From: Candidatus Melainabacteria bacterium
Lineage (GTDB): Bacteria > Cyanobacteriota > Vampirovibrionia > Gastranaerophilales > Gastranaerophilaceae
DNA length: 64,000 bases
Assembly: GCA_003258795.1 (NCBI GenBank)
Contig: QHMH01000012.1
Span: 1-64,000 of the forward strand
Direction of reading: 5' to 3'
Positions 34,269 to 43,400 of this stretch are shown in pieces. The translations under genes and the position numbers were made by a program. Each line of letters begins with the position of its first letter. Positions within the stretch are counted from its first letter, which is position 1. The notes below the pieces were generated by a model. It saw only the letters and a program-made list of their open reading frames with translations, was not told the DNA's origin and ran no database searches.

Positions 34269-35753
34269 ATGCAAATAAATGGGACAAATAATTTAAATAT
34301 TTCCACAAAACCTGCAACGACACAAAAGGATAATGCATCTCAACGCAGAGTCGCAAGAGTAGGTATCTCTGTTGCTGCAGCTGGTATTGGAACTGGATTT
34401 ACTGTTCTTGCTCTCACAAAGGGGTTTTCTAAGGGTGGAAGAAATAACATTAACAAGTTCTATAAATTTATAAGCGAAAAAGCAGAACAATTATCAAAAA
34501 ACCCTGTTAACACAAAGTTTGAAAAATTTACAAAGGCTTCTGTTGATACTACAAAATCCGTTTTAGAATCAACAAGAGGTTTCTTCAATACTATTTCATT
34601 AAAAGATATCATTTTCAAAAAAGTTACAGATCCTATACCTGTTTTGGGTAAGGCATGTGCCAAAACAACTGAATTTTTCGAAAAGGTTGCTGTTGACACA
34701 ACTGTTGGTGCATATTCAAAAACATCAAAGAAATTTGATAAAATGTATAGCACACTATCAAAAGCAAACGAAAAATTGTCCAAAGAAGCTTCTCAAAAGG
34801 CAAAAAAAAACATAAGCTCAATAAAAAGAGTTTTTGACAAGAATTTTGGTGTTGGAGAAATTAACACAAGAATTGGAAAAACAAAAGATATCTTTAAAGA
34901 TTTGGACGAAAGATTTTGGAATCGTTCTTTCAAGGATTTGAAATCTTTGGCTACTGATAAAGATACTTATTCATCTTTTATTGCAGAAAAAATGCTTGCA
35001 GGGGATAAGTCAAAAATCTTATCAGAAATAAACATAAAAAAAGCTCAAATCCAGTTTTCTCAAAAAGATGATTACAAAAACATGAAAACTTTATTTGACG
35101 ACATCAAGGGATTGATTGATCCTTTCAAAAAGGGAACACCATTAGAAAGTATTAAATCTCATCTTGAAACATATAAGAAAAGTGGAAGTAATGATGTTCG
35201 TGCAAAAATCATTGAAGAAATGAAGACTCTGACAACATTTGTTGAAGATAAGAAAATTGCAAAGCAAATGTCAGATAGTATCAATGCTTTGCCAAAGAAC
35301 TCTCAAGGAAAACTTCAAGACTTATTGAATATTTATAAGAAAGAATTATCACCAAAAGAATATGCAAAGCTTGAAAATACAGTTGCATCAGCGATGAAAT
35401 CTCTTGAAAACTCTACAAATTTAGAAACAGACTGTTTATTTGACAAATTAAGAGATTTGAAAATCGGTTCTGCTCCAACAGATATGGTTACATTGATAAC
35501 GACATTTGCGGCAGTGGCAATCGGATTGGGTCAAGCTAAAAATGACGATGAAAGAGCATCTGCGGCATTAAAATACGGAATACCGGCAATCGGTACAGTA
35601 GCAACATCAATGCTTTGTACATTAAAAATGATGACAGCAGCGCCATCTTTGATATTTGGTGCAATATCTGGTTTGATAATTAACCAGATAGGTGTTTGGG
35701 CTGATGATATGAGAAGAGCTCATAGTCAAACAAAACAAAATGTTGAAGCATAA
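34269..35753 (+). CDS. Large lineage-specific membrane-associated protein
   Basis: 494 residues, unknown. The N-terminus (MQINGTNNLNISTKPATTQ) is a polar tail, followed by a hydrophobic segment at ~31-51 (VGISVAAAGIGTGFTVLALTKG). The middle ~300 residues are Lys-rich helix resembling a coiled coil. The C-terminal ~100 residues have two or three hydrophobic segments (MVTLITTFAAVAIGLGQ, YGIPAIGTVATSMLCT, SLIFGAISGLIINQIG). It is free of obvious enzymatic motifs. Large helical proteins with polar N-termini are common in Gastranaerophilales-like genomes, in my judgement; treat that as inference. Confidence 0.6.
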   Translation: MQINGTNNLNISTKPATTQKDNASQRRVARVGISVAAAGIGTGFTVLALTKGFSKGGRNNINKFYKFISEKAEQLSKNPVNTKFEKFTKASVDTTKSVLESTRGFFNTISLKDIIFKKVTDPIPVLGKACAKTTEFFEKVAVDTTVGAYSKTSKKFDKMYSTLSKANEKLSKEASQKAKKNISSIKRVFDKNFGVGEINTRIGKTKDIFKDLDERFWNRSFKDLKSLATDKDTYSSFIAEKMLAGDKSKILSEINIKKAQIQFSQKDDYKNMKTLFDDIKGLIDPFKKGTPLESIKSHLETYKKSGSNDVRAKIIEEMKTLTTFVEDKKIAKQMSDSINALPKNSQGKLQDLLNIYKKELSPKEYAKLENTVASAMKSLENSTNLETDCLFDKLRDLKIGSAPTDMVTLITTFAAVAIGLGQAKNDDERASAALKYGIPAIGTVATSMLCTLKMMTAAPSLIFGAISGLIINQIGVWADDMRRAHSQTKQNVEA

Positions 35754-35781
35754 AATATCCATGCTAATATAAATAAGTCAA

Positions 35782-35868
35782 GGAGAGATGTCCGAGTGGC
35801 CGATGGTGCAATCTTGGAAAGGTTGTGTGGGAGCAATTCCACCGTGGGTTCGAATCCCACTCTCTCCG
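35782..35868 (+). tRNA. tRNA-Ser (anticodon GGA)
   Basis: 87 nt type II tRNA with a long variable arm. The acceptor stem GGAGAGA pairs with TCTCTCC, followed by discriminator G; the D arm is GTCCGAGTGGCCGATGGTGCAA. The anticodon loop TTGGAAA gives anticodon GGA, reading UCC/UCU; the T arm is GTGGGTTCGAATCCCAC. CCA is not encoded. Confidence 0.95.
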
Positions 35869-35996
35869 TTTCTGCTTGAAACGTTTTATAAATCGATATA
35901 TTTAAACATTCCATTTTTAAAACTACAATAAATTTTTTGTTTGGTATGTGTGCACCAACATCATCGGTAACAATTGATTGTAAAACATTTAAAAAA

Positions 35997-36030
35997 AAGA
36001 AAGGTCGGATTTAATAATCCGACCTTTCTT
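35997..36030. terminator. Bidirectional terminator
   Basis: A 15-bp perfect stem (35997-36011 with 36016-36030, core GGTCGGATT) with a TAAT loop, preceded by a run of A and followed by T-rich DNA. It serves the leftward truncated gene that ends at 36044; it can also stop rightward transcription from the tRNA. Confidence 0.85.
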
Positions 36031-36043
36031 TTAACATTATTTT

Positions 36044-36868
36044 TTAATATGCATGGAAATCTTTTGTTGTTTTAATTTTATTTCCGTTTTTCAACACCTT
36101 AATTTGGCTCTTCATTTCTTTGACTTCATCTTCACTTGCTGCAAACCCTCTTGGTGAAAATCTTTTTTCAAATTTTGCGTTTACTTCACTGCCATATCTT
36201 TTTCTATTATGATCATCAATTTGATTGTTTGATATTCTATCTTGACTATCATTTGAACTTACTTCAGATTTAGTTTCAGGTCCTACTTTTGGCTCTGTTT
36301 CTACAACTTGATTAGCATATTTTGCTTCAAAATCACCGTTGATAAAAGAGTCATAAACATTAACCGCTGAGCTTGAAATCCTATCTGGAACGTAGTTACC
36401 TGACACTAAAGAATTTACCAAATTAGAAGTTTCAGAAATATTTTCAGTTGTTAAATCTCCACCAATCACAGAATTGATAATTAATAGTCCCTTTGAATTA
36501 GTAATATTTACATTTCCGTCAATATTAGAGATTTTACTATCTTTTCCATAGTCTTCGCCATAAGCTTTGATTATATTTTTAAAGTAGTTTTCATCAAATT
36601 TTGTTTTGTCATAATCTGTTATAGATTCTTTATTTGTCATATCTGGAATATATTTATTTCCGTTTTCTTTTGAGTTTGAAATAATTACATTTCCGGCCTC
36701 TTTAATATTTAAGTTTCCGCCGATATTTATTCCCGCAAGTGTTATATCAGATTTTGTTTCAATATTTACATCATTTCCTTTTGCTGTTTCAAGTGAACCG
36801 TTTTCAATAATTGCATCTTTGAGGTTTATGTTACTATCACTTGATATAAGTTTAGAGTTTTTGAAAGA
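36044..36868 (-). pseudogene. 5'-truncated gene for a repeat-rich adhesin-like protein
   Basis: A leftward frame of 275 codons is bounded upstream only by a stop at 36871-36869, and no start codon appears until Met77, which lacks a ribosome site. The upstream part reads as real protein: ...NINLKDAIIENGSLETAKGN, then DITLAGINIGGNLNIKEAGN, GNVNITNSKGLLIINSVIGG. These short hydrophobic-polar repeats with Gly-Asn turns suggest a beta-helix. The C-terminal ~60 residues are charged and helical (ending TTKDFHAY). It looks like the 3' portion of a larger surface protein gene. Confidence 0.6.
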
Positions 36869-37270
36869 TTAAACCAAACTAAAACAAAAATTATTTTTTA
36901 TGATTTGTCAAACATTGACTATTCATATTCTAATCACTATGCTGTTAGCTCAACAGATGAATATGGCGACAATTACATTCTTATAAATGAAAAATTCAAA
37001 AATTCACCAAAAGAAGCTTTAGCATGTTTAATTGCACATGAAAGTGTTCACGTTTTGCCTAAAGCTACAATGGAAGAAGAAGTAAAGGCAACAACAACAG
37101 AAGTTTTAACTTGGTTGAAAGTATGTGACAAGGTTGCAAAAACAAATGACAAGTTGGTTCAAAGAGAAATATCGCTTGCTGACAATTACAAGGCTTCAAC
37201 ACCTAATCAAAATTTAATAGTTCAAGCTATTGCATCAAATAGTTTCTACAAAAAACAATTCAATTTATAA
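36845..37270 (+). pseudogene. 5'-truncated gene for a HESVH-type putative metallopeptidase
   Basis: A rightward frame is open from 36845 with no ATG; a TTG at 36905 has no ribosome site. The coding signal (ERLNQTKTKIIFYDLSN...YAVSSTDEYGDNYILINEKF...ALACLIAHESVHVLPKA) starts at least as far back as ~36860. AHESVH is an H-E-x-x-H zinc peptidase motif. The N-terminal part is missing. It lies head to head with the leftward fragment, overlapping it by about 24 nt. Confidence 0.6.
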
Positions 37271-37286
37271 AAAATTTCAATAAAAA

Positions 37287-37314
37287 AGACCTTGAGTTTA
37301 AAAACTCAAGGTCT
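37287..37314. terminator. Bidirectional terminator
   Basis: A 13-bp stem (37287-37299 with 37302-37314; arm AGACCTTGAGTTT) with A-run on the left and TAATTTTA on the right. It separates the metallopeptidase fragment from the leftward aldolase gene. Confidence 0.82.
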
Positions 37315-37331
37315 AATTTTATAGCGATTTA

Positions 37332-38291
37332 TTAGTCGTCTGCGTGTCCTGCAGTACCCAATACATCTCTCATTTTGTGCATTACCATTTCTTTAATTGC
37401 AGTTCTTCCTGGTCCCATGTATTCTCTTGGGTCAAATTTTTCAGGATGTTCAATAAAGAATTCTCTGATTGTAGATGTCATAGCCAATCTCAAGTCTGTA
37501 TCGATATTGATTTTAGCAACACCGTGTTTTGATGCATAATTCAACATATCTTCTGGTACACCTTGTGCATTTGGCAATTTACCACCATATTGATTACATT
37601 TTTCAACCAAGTATGCAGGAACTGAAGATGAACCGTGCAATACGATTGGGAAATCATAACCAACTACTGCATTGATAGCATCTTTACAAGCTTTCAATCT
37701 ATCAAAGTCAAGTTTTGCTTCGCCTGAGAATTTGTAAGCACCGTGTGAAGTTCCGATTGCAATTGCCAAAGAATCACAACCTGTTTCTTTTACAAATCTT
37801 GCTGCTTCTTCTGGATCTGTGTATGTAGAATCTGCTGCTTTAACTTTTACATCATCTTCAACACCAGCCAATTTTCCGAGTTCTGCTTCAACTGATACAC
37901 CGTGTTGATGTGCATATTCAACAACTTTCTTTGTCAAAGCGATATTTTCTTCAAGTGGGAATCTGCTTCCATCAATCATTACTGATGAGAAACCACCATC
38001 GATACAAGATTTACAAATTTCGAAATCTGCACCATGGTCAAGGTGAAGAGCGATAGGTACTGTTGTTGTATTCAAAGCTGCTTCTACCAATTTAATCAAA
38101 TATGTTTGGTTTGCATATTTTCTTGCACCTGCAGAAACCTGCAAAATAATTGGAGAACGAGTTTCTTCTGCTGCTTCCGCAATACCTTGCAATATTTCCA
38201 TATTATTTACGTTATAAGCGCCAATAGCATATCCGCCTTTTAATGCTTTTTTGAACATTTCTTCTGTTCCGACAAGTTTTCTTTCACCCAT
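37332..38291 (-). CDS. fba: Class II fructose-bisphosphate aldolase
   Basis: 319 residues. Zinc ligands and active-site motifs are visible: HLDHGADF, VEAELGKLAGVED, AIGTSHGAYKF and VLHGSSSVP, with a C-terminal KINIDTDLRLAM. It interconverts fructose-1,6-bisphosphate with DHAP and glyceraldehyde-3-phosphate. The length and SSSVP motif place it with class IIA/B bacterial aldolases rather than tagatose-specific enzymes, though substrate discrimination is not absolute. Confidence 0.96.
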   Translation of the reverse strand: MGERKLVGTEEMFKKALKGGYAIGAYNVNNMEILQGIAEAAEETRSPIILQVSAGARKYANQTYLIKLVEAALNTTTVPIALHLDHGADFEICKSCIDGGFSSVMIDGSRFPLEENIALTKKVVEYAHQHGVSVEAELGKLAGVEDDVKVKAADSTYTDPEEAARFVKETGCDSLAIAIGTSHGAYKFSGEAKLDFDRLKACKDAINAVVGYDFPIVLHGSSSVPAYLVEKCNQYGGKLPNAQGVPEDMLNYASKHGVAKINIDTDLRLAMTSTIREFFIEHPEKFDPREYMGPGRTAIKEMVMHKMRDVLGTAGHADD

Positions 38292-38355
38292 TGTGAACCC
38301 CCTTCTTTGTACTTTTTACAAGTGGAGTTTACACCAAAAAAGAAAATTTTACAAG

Positions 38356-38853
38356 CTATCTTGCTTTTCCAATTTGTCGTCCGTTTTCATCATATATTAT
38401 GCCATTTTTTGAGTGAGCAAGAAGATTTCCCATATAATCGAACCTGTAATGTTCGTCTTTAGTTATACTCAAACTTGTTAATATCAATTTTCCTTGAAGA
38501 TTATATCTGTAACCTCTATGTGGATAAAGATTTGTATCTTTGTCATATATATCTACATAAATGAGTGATTTATCTTCATCATAAATATAAGCTTTGTCTG
38601 GAATATGTTTGTATCTAACGGTTATTCCTATAATTTGGTTATAGTTGTTGTAAGTGTATATAACTTTGTCAATATTCGATCCCTTTTTAAAATAATATGG
38701 GGTTTGTGCATCAAGTTTAAATTTTGGAACACCGTCAAAAACATACTCTCTCGCACTTTGAACATTAAACTTCACTCCGCCGTCAAGCGTTGTGCAGTAA
38801 CCCAAGCTGACAAACATAACCAGACATAATATACTTAATAAAAACTTTTTCAT
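38356..38853 (-). CDS. Exported protein with RHS/YD-like repeats
   Basis: 165 residues with a signal peptide (MKKFLLSILCLVMFVSLGYC). The mature part has several Tyr-Asp/Asn-x-x-Gly turns resembling RHS/YD or MORN repeats: AYIYDEDKSLIYVDIYDKD, YRYNLQGKLILTSL, FDYMGNLLAHSKNG, IYDENGRQIGK. It lies 2 nt downstream of the HD-GYP gene, so the two are co-transcribed. An extracytoplasmic role is likely. Confidence 0.6.
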   Translation of the reverse strand: MKKFLLSILCLVMFVSLGYCTTLDGGVKFNVQSAREYVFDGVPKFKLDAQTPYYFKKGSNIDKVIYTYNNYNQIIGITVRYKHIPDKAYIYDEDKSLIYVDIYDKDTNLYPHRGYRYNLQGKLILTSLSITKDEHYRFDYMGNLLAHSKNGIIYDENGRQIGKAR

Positions 38854-38855
38854 AT

Positions 38856-40316
38856 TTAATCTTCCATAGATTTTCTAACTTCAAAAAATTTATCTGATAT
38901 TTTCAAGAATGCATCTACAACATCAGGATCAAACTGTGTTCCACTGCCTTCTTTTATTATCTCAACGCACTTATCTTGTGTAAACGCTGGTTTATAAACT
39001 CGTTTTGTTCCTAATGCATCATAAACATCTGCAATTGCCATTATTCTCGCAGCAAGAGGGATTTCTTTTCCTTTCAAGCCATGAGGATATCCTTTTCCAT
39101 CAAACCTTTCATGGTGATATAAGGCAACTGTCATACCCATTTCAATAAAAGAATTCGTTCCAAATTTTGTATGAGCTTCCCTTAAAGTTTCAAACCCAAT
39201 TATTGTATGTTTTTTTATAAGTTCAAATTCTTCATCCGTAAGTTTTCCTTCTTTTAGCAAAACCTTATCTGGAATTCCAACCTTGCCTATATCATGTAAG
39301 ATACTTGCATTTGCAAGGTTTTCTACAAATTTATCATCAATAACATCTTTATAATTTGGATTTTTCTTAAGCTCGTTAGACAACAAAATACAATACTGTT
39401 GAACTCTTTCCAAATGTTTTCCCGTGTCATCATCTCTTGATTGTGCAAGCTTTGCAAGTGCAAATATTGTTTCTGATTGCGTATCCGATATCTGCTTAAC
39501 ATAAAGGTTTATGTCGTTGACCATTTTGTTAAATGCTTTTGCCATTTGACCAAGCTCATCATTTGACGTTATTTTTATCGGAGCAAAATCACTTCCTTTT
39601 GCAAAGTTTGACATCTTATTTGATATATTTAACACAGGCTTTATAAAAACTCGTTTTAAGTATGATATTAAAACCATATATATCAAAAACAAGCAAAAAC
39701 CAAGGAAAACAACTATCTTTGTTATATCTTTTATTATTTTATTTCTTACGAAATCAAAATCTAAATCAGCCCCAACAAGTGCTATAACCTGACCTGATGA
39801 ATTATAAACCGGCGCATAACTGCTAATAGTATGTCCCATGTAATTATTTGCAACATAAAAGTGAAGATTTTCCAATCCTTTATAGGCATTTTTTTCTTGT
39901 TTAGTTAATATCCAGTGTACTTCTACCCCCAAATCTCTTCCCTTTACATTTTCATTTGATTTTCCATTAACATAAAAGATTGAAGTAACCTTATTTTCAT
40001 CAAAATCTGGGATATAGACGTAAAGATATTTAAGTTTAAAATTTTGACAGATTGAATTTAAAACCGCCAATTGCTCATTATAAATTTCATTTTTGCCGTT
40101 TTTTAAGTAATTTGCAAAATTCGTATTATAGAGCATTTTAGCTGCACTTTTTGCACAGCTTTGTCCTAAATTTCGATAAGTTTCTCTTGCATTATTCAGG
40201 TTGTAATATTGACAACAAAAGAAAATCATAAGACCTAAAAGTCCTATCACAATTACAAACCCCATTGCTATTTTGTCGGCTAAAAATGTTCTTTTTCTGT
40301 TTTTTATCTTCATCAC
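38856..40316 (-). CDS. Membrane-bound HD-GYP cyclic-di-GMP phosphodiesterase
   Basis: 486 residues: TM1 at ~17-37, a periplasmic sensory region (~38-190) of single-dCache-like character, TM2 near 195-215, HAMP (~215-270), then HD-GYP (~300-480). The catalytic HD is in NASILHDIGKVGIPDKVLL and the GYP in YHHERFDGKGYPHGLKGKEI, both intact, so it should hydrolyse c-di-GMP. It is divergent from the pseudo-histidine kinase gene and lies just upstream of the exported YD-repeat gene. Confidence 0.95.
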   Translation of the reverse strand: MMKIKNRKRTFLADKIAMGFVIVIGLLGLMIFFCCQYYNLNNARETYRNLGQSCAKSAAKMLYNTNFANYLKNGKNEIYNEQLAVLNSICQNFKLKYLYVYIPDFDENKVTSIFYVNGKSNENVKGRDLGVEVHWILTKQEKNAYKGLENLHFYVANNYMGHTISSYAPVYNSSGQVIALVGADLDFDFVRNKIIKDITKIVVFLGFCLFLIYMVLISYLKRVFIKPVLNISNKMSNFAKGSDFAPIKITSNDELGQMAKAFNKMVNDINLYVKQISDTQSETIFALAKLAQSRDDDTGKHLERVQQYCILLSNELKKNPNYKDVIDDKFVENLANASILHDIGKVGIPDKVLLKEGKLTDEEFELIKKHTIIGFETLREAHTKFGTNSFIEMGMTVALYHHERFDGKGYPHGLKGKEIPLAARIMAIADVYDALGTKRVYKPAFTQDKCVEIIKEGSGTQFDPDVVDAFLKISDKFFEVRKSMED

Positions 40317-40438
40317 TTATTAAATAATAAGTGTTGTTTTTTTCACTGTCAAGGTTTGTTTTTTCAAAAAATACTGATAACGGAGTATTCAGTCTTAAAT
40401 TTTTCATGGTAATATTTCAATGTAAAAGCGAGGTTTAT

Positions 40439-41560
40439 ATGGATTTAAAAGGTTTATTATCAAAAAACAAGGAAATCGATATTCTTTCATACATCCCAGA
40501 TGGTGTTGTTTTGATAGATTCATCAGGGTACATAGAAAAAATCAATGACGTCGGCGCAAAGTTTTTTAGAAAAGACAAACAAGAGCTTTTGAAGGAAGAC
40601 ATAAACAACTTAATAGAAAGTGGTTTTGAACTCATTAAACAAACAGTTCTTAACGGACAATCTGTTGTTGGTAAGGTTAAAAGTGAAGAATGCATCTACC
40701 TTGAAATAACTGCAAGTCCAGCAGAATCAAGCTTTGTCGTTTCTCTTCGTGATGTTACCCAAAATTACAAAACGGTTACAAACATCATGATTGAACAAGA
40801 AAGTTCTAAAAAAAATAACAAGGACAAAAACAATTTTTTAGTTAAGTTGTCAAATGAATTTCGCTCACCACTCCAATCTATCATCGGATTTTCACAAGCT
40901 ATGATTGACGGGCTTGGTGGACAAATGAGCGAAAAGCAAGATAAATACATAAAAATCATTAACAAAAACTCTGTTGATGCACTTTCTTTTATGAATAAAA
41001 TTATTGATCTTGCAAAAACAGAATCTAATAACTTTGAATATGATACACAAATATTTGATGTTGTTAATGCAATCGGAGTTGATTGCAAAGAATATGAAAC
41101 AGCTGCAAAAGAAAAAAATCTAACTTGGAATTTTGATGCATCAGAAATTACAAAGAAAAGTATTTTTTCAGATGAAGGAGCTTTGAGGGTTGTTCTAAAA
41201 AATATTTTAGAAATATGTTTAAACATGACAGACATTGGCTCAATTGGAATTAAAATGTTTCACCCAGAACGTGACGTTGTTGTAGAGCAAGGTTTTGAAG
41301 TTCCAGAAGAAGATTACAACGAAAAAAGTTATCTAATGATTGTAGTATCAGATACTGGCTCTGGATATTCTGATGCTGAACTTGAAATTGCATTTGAGCC
41401 ATACACTCAGATTGACAAACCAAATAAAAAGAATATAGCTCGCTCTATTGCTCTTGCAACTGTCAAAAACATTATAAAGCACATGAAGGGTTCTATTTGG
41501 ATTGAGTCTACTCTTATGCAAGGAAGTTCTTACAATATTATAATCCCAACAGCGAGATAA
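40439..41560 (+). CDS. PAS-containing pseudo-histidine kinase
   Basis: 373 residues. PAS-like sensor (~10-110, YIPDGVVLIDSSGYIEKIN), coiled linker, dimerisation helix and an HATPase-like domain. The phosphoacceptor box reads LSNEFRSPLQS: the expected His is Asn139 (codon AAT at 40853-40855). The N box is degenerate (KNILEICLNMT lacks the second Asn), and the G2 box has lost its Gly run (ARSIALATVKN), while DTGSGYSD remains. It is likely a signalling scaffold or allosteric partner. ATG at 40439 is chosen because GAGG lies upstream. It is 3 nt before the ABC ATPase gene. Confidence 0.85.
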   Translation: MDLKGLLSKNKEIDILSYIPDGVVLIDSSGYIEKINDVGAKFFRKDKQELLKEDINNLIESGFELIKQTVLNGQSVVGKVKSEECIYLEITASPAESSFVVSLRDVTQNYKTVTNIMIEQESSKKNNKDKNNFLVKLSNEFRSPLQSIIGFSQAMIDGLGGQMSEKQDKYIKIINKNSVDALSFMNKIIDLAKTESNNFEYDTQIFDVVNAIGVDCKEYETAAKEKNLTWNFDASEITKKSIFSDEGALRVVLKNILEICLNMTDIGSIGIKMFHPERDVVVEQGFEVPEEDYNEKSYLMIVVSDTGSGYSDAELEIAFEPYTQIDKPNKKNIARSIALATVKNIIKHMKGSIWIESTLMQGSSYNIIIPTAR

Positions 41561-41563
41561 TTT

Positions 41564-42619
41564 ATGGCAGAAGTATTATTAAAAAATATTAAAAAAAGTT
41601 ACGACAAAACTCAAATTATTAAAGGAATAGACCTTGAAATAAAAGATAAAGAGTTTCTTGTCCTTGTTGGTGCTTCTGGATGTGGAAAGTCTACGGTATT
41701 AAGAATGATTGCCGGACTTGAAGATATAACATCTGGGGATTTATATATAGGAAAAGAAAAAGTAAATGATGTTCCTCCAAAAGATAGAGATATTGCCTTT
41801 GTTTTTCAAAGTTATGCGCTTTATCCACACATGACAGTCGAAGATAATATAGCTTTTGGTTTAAAAATGAGAAAAACACCAAAAGATGTTATTGCAAAAA
41901 AAGTTGCAGAAGCTGCGGAAATGTTAAATCTCAAAGATTTATTAAAAAGAAAACCTCGTCAACTTTCTGGGGGACAAAGACAACGTGTCGCTTTGGGAAG
42001 AGCAATTGTGAGAGAACCAAAAGTTTTTCTAATGGATGAACCACTTTCAAATTTGGATGCAAAATTAAGAGTTCAAATGCGTTCAGAAATCAAAAAGCTT
42101 CATGAAAAACTTCAGACGACATTTATATACGTAACCCATGACCAGACAGAAGCTTTAACTATGGGTGATAGAATTGTTGTGCTTGATAAAGGTGTTATTC
42201 AACAAGTTGATACACCTGACAATATTTACAAAAATCCTAAAAATATGTTTGTTGCAGGATTTATTGGTTCTCCACAAATGAATTTTATCGACGTTTCTTC
42301 TCATGAAGGAGATTTGTTCATAGACAATGTTAAAATTCCACTTGAAGAAAATAGAAAATCTTCTCTGTATGGAAAAAATATTGTTGCAGGAATTCGACCA
42401 GAAGCTTTGACAACTGACGATATTGACGGAATTCAAATTGATGTAAAAGTTGATATTGTGGAGATGCTTGGCAGCGAAAAAATTGTTTATTTTTATATAG
42501 ATGGACAAAAGTGTAGCGCAAAACTTTCTTCGAATTTCGATGTCAAAGAGAATGTTAGTTTGAAATTTAATCCTAAAGATATTTTCTTCTTTGATAAAGA
42601 AACTGGCGAAAGAGTTTAA
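41564..42619 (+). CDS. MalK/UgpC-type ABC transporter ATPase
   Basis: 351 residues. Walker A GASGCGKST, Q loop FVFQSYALYPHMTVEDN, signature LSGGQRQRVALGRAIVREPK, Walker B VFLMDEPLSNLD and H loop THDQTEAL, followed by a C-terminal OB/TOBE regulatory domain (~235-351). This is the sugar-uptake (UgpC/MsmK/MalK) type, often shared between several permeases. No permease or binding protein is adjacent. It follows the pseudokinase by 3 nt and converges on the NarL gene with 4-nt overlap. Confidence 0.92.
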   Translation: MAEVLLKNIKKSYDKTQIIKGIDLEIKDKEFLVLVGASGCGKSTVLRMIAGLEDITSGDLYIGKEKVNDVPPKDRDIAFVFQSYALYPHMTVEDNIAFGLKMRKTPKDVIAKKVAEAAEMLNLKDLLKRKPRQLSGGQRQRVALGRAIVREPKVFLMDEPLSNLDAKLRVQMRSEIKKLHEKLQTTFIYVTHDQTEALTMGDRIVVLDKGVIQQVDTPDNIYKNPKNMFVAGFIGSPQMNFIDVSSHEGDLFIDNVKIPLEENRKSSLYGKNIVAGIRPEALTTDDIDGIQIDVKVDIVEMLGSEKIVYFYIDGQKCSAKLSSNFDVKENVSLKFNPKDIFFFDKETGERV

Positions 42620-43275
42620 ACAATTCCTTCTTTAAGTGCTTTAACCGCAGCCTGAGTTCTATCATCAACAACCATTTTTTGAATGATATTACAAACATGT
42701 GCTTTTGCTGTATGTTCACTTATCATAAGTTCTTGTGCTATTTCGCTGTTTGATTTTCCATCCACAACAAGCTTCAAAACTTCATACTCTCGCTCGGTAA
42801 GGTTTGCGTGCTTTGCCCTAAAAGCAGCTCTTGAAGTTTGTTTATAAAGAACTGTATTTATTTTTTTCTCTCTAACAATTGGAGCAATTTTAGGGTCAAG
42901 CCATATTGCACCGTCATTCACAGTTTTTATAATCATCATAAGTACTTCTGTGCCTATATCTTTTATCACATAAGCACTTGCGCCAGCAGACAAGGAGTCA
43001 GAAACTTCTTTTTCTGCAACATGTGATGTCAGCATTATAACTTTTGCTTTGTCAGATTGTTCAAAAATTCTCTTAACAGCTTCAATCCCTGATATATCTG
43101 GCAGTCCTATATCCATAAGGATAACGTTTGGTTTGTAGAGTCTTGCCTTTTCAACAGCTTCTTTTCCTGTTTGTGCTTCTGCTACAACATTTATTTCCGG
43201 ACTTTCATCCAATAGAGCTCTTAATCCGACTCTCATAAGTTTATGATCTTCTACCATTAAAACATTTATACTCAT
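42616..43275 (-). CDS. NarL/FixJ-family response regulator
   Basis: 219 residues. The receiver domain has an Asp in VILMDIGLPD, Thr/Ser in VIMLTSHVAEKE and Lys in AYVIKDIG, all conserved, so it can be phosphorylated. The C-terminal GerE HTH has LTEREYEVLKLVVDGKSNSEIAQELMIS (given in part). ATG at 43275 is chosen because GGGGGAG lies upstream; the frame is open further. Its cognate kinase is not obvious, since the nearby kinase lacks its phosphoacceptor. Confidence 0.93.
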   Translation of the reverse strand: MSINVLMVEDHKLMRVGLRALLDESPEINVVAEAQTGKEAVEKARLYKPNVILMDIGLPDISGIEAVKRIFEQSDKAKVIMLTSHVAEKEVSDSLSAGASAYVIKDIGTEVLMMIIKTVNDGAIWLDPKIAPIVREKKINTVLYKQTSRAAFRAKHANLTEREYEVLKLVVDGKSNSEIAQELMISEHTAKAHVCNIIQKMVVDDRTQAAVKALKEGIV

Positions 43276-43400
43276 AATCTCCCCCACCCACACCAACATA
43301 ATAAGTCTGGATAAACTTTTATTTAATCCCGATTTTGCAACCAAAAAGTATATTATTTTGATTTTTTTTTTAAGAATAAATATTTAAGATAAAAGCAAAA

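Noticed and set aside
36653..36868. Taking Met77 of the leftward 36-kb frame as a genuine gene start
   Set aside because: The coding signal and repeat pattern clearly continue upstream of that Met and there is no ribosome site, so a truncated gene is the better reading.
39000..41560. Reading the 40-kb kinase as a normal sensor kinase for the NarL regulator
   Set aside because: The phosphoacceptor His is replaced by Asn and two further ATP-site motifs are degraded.
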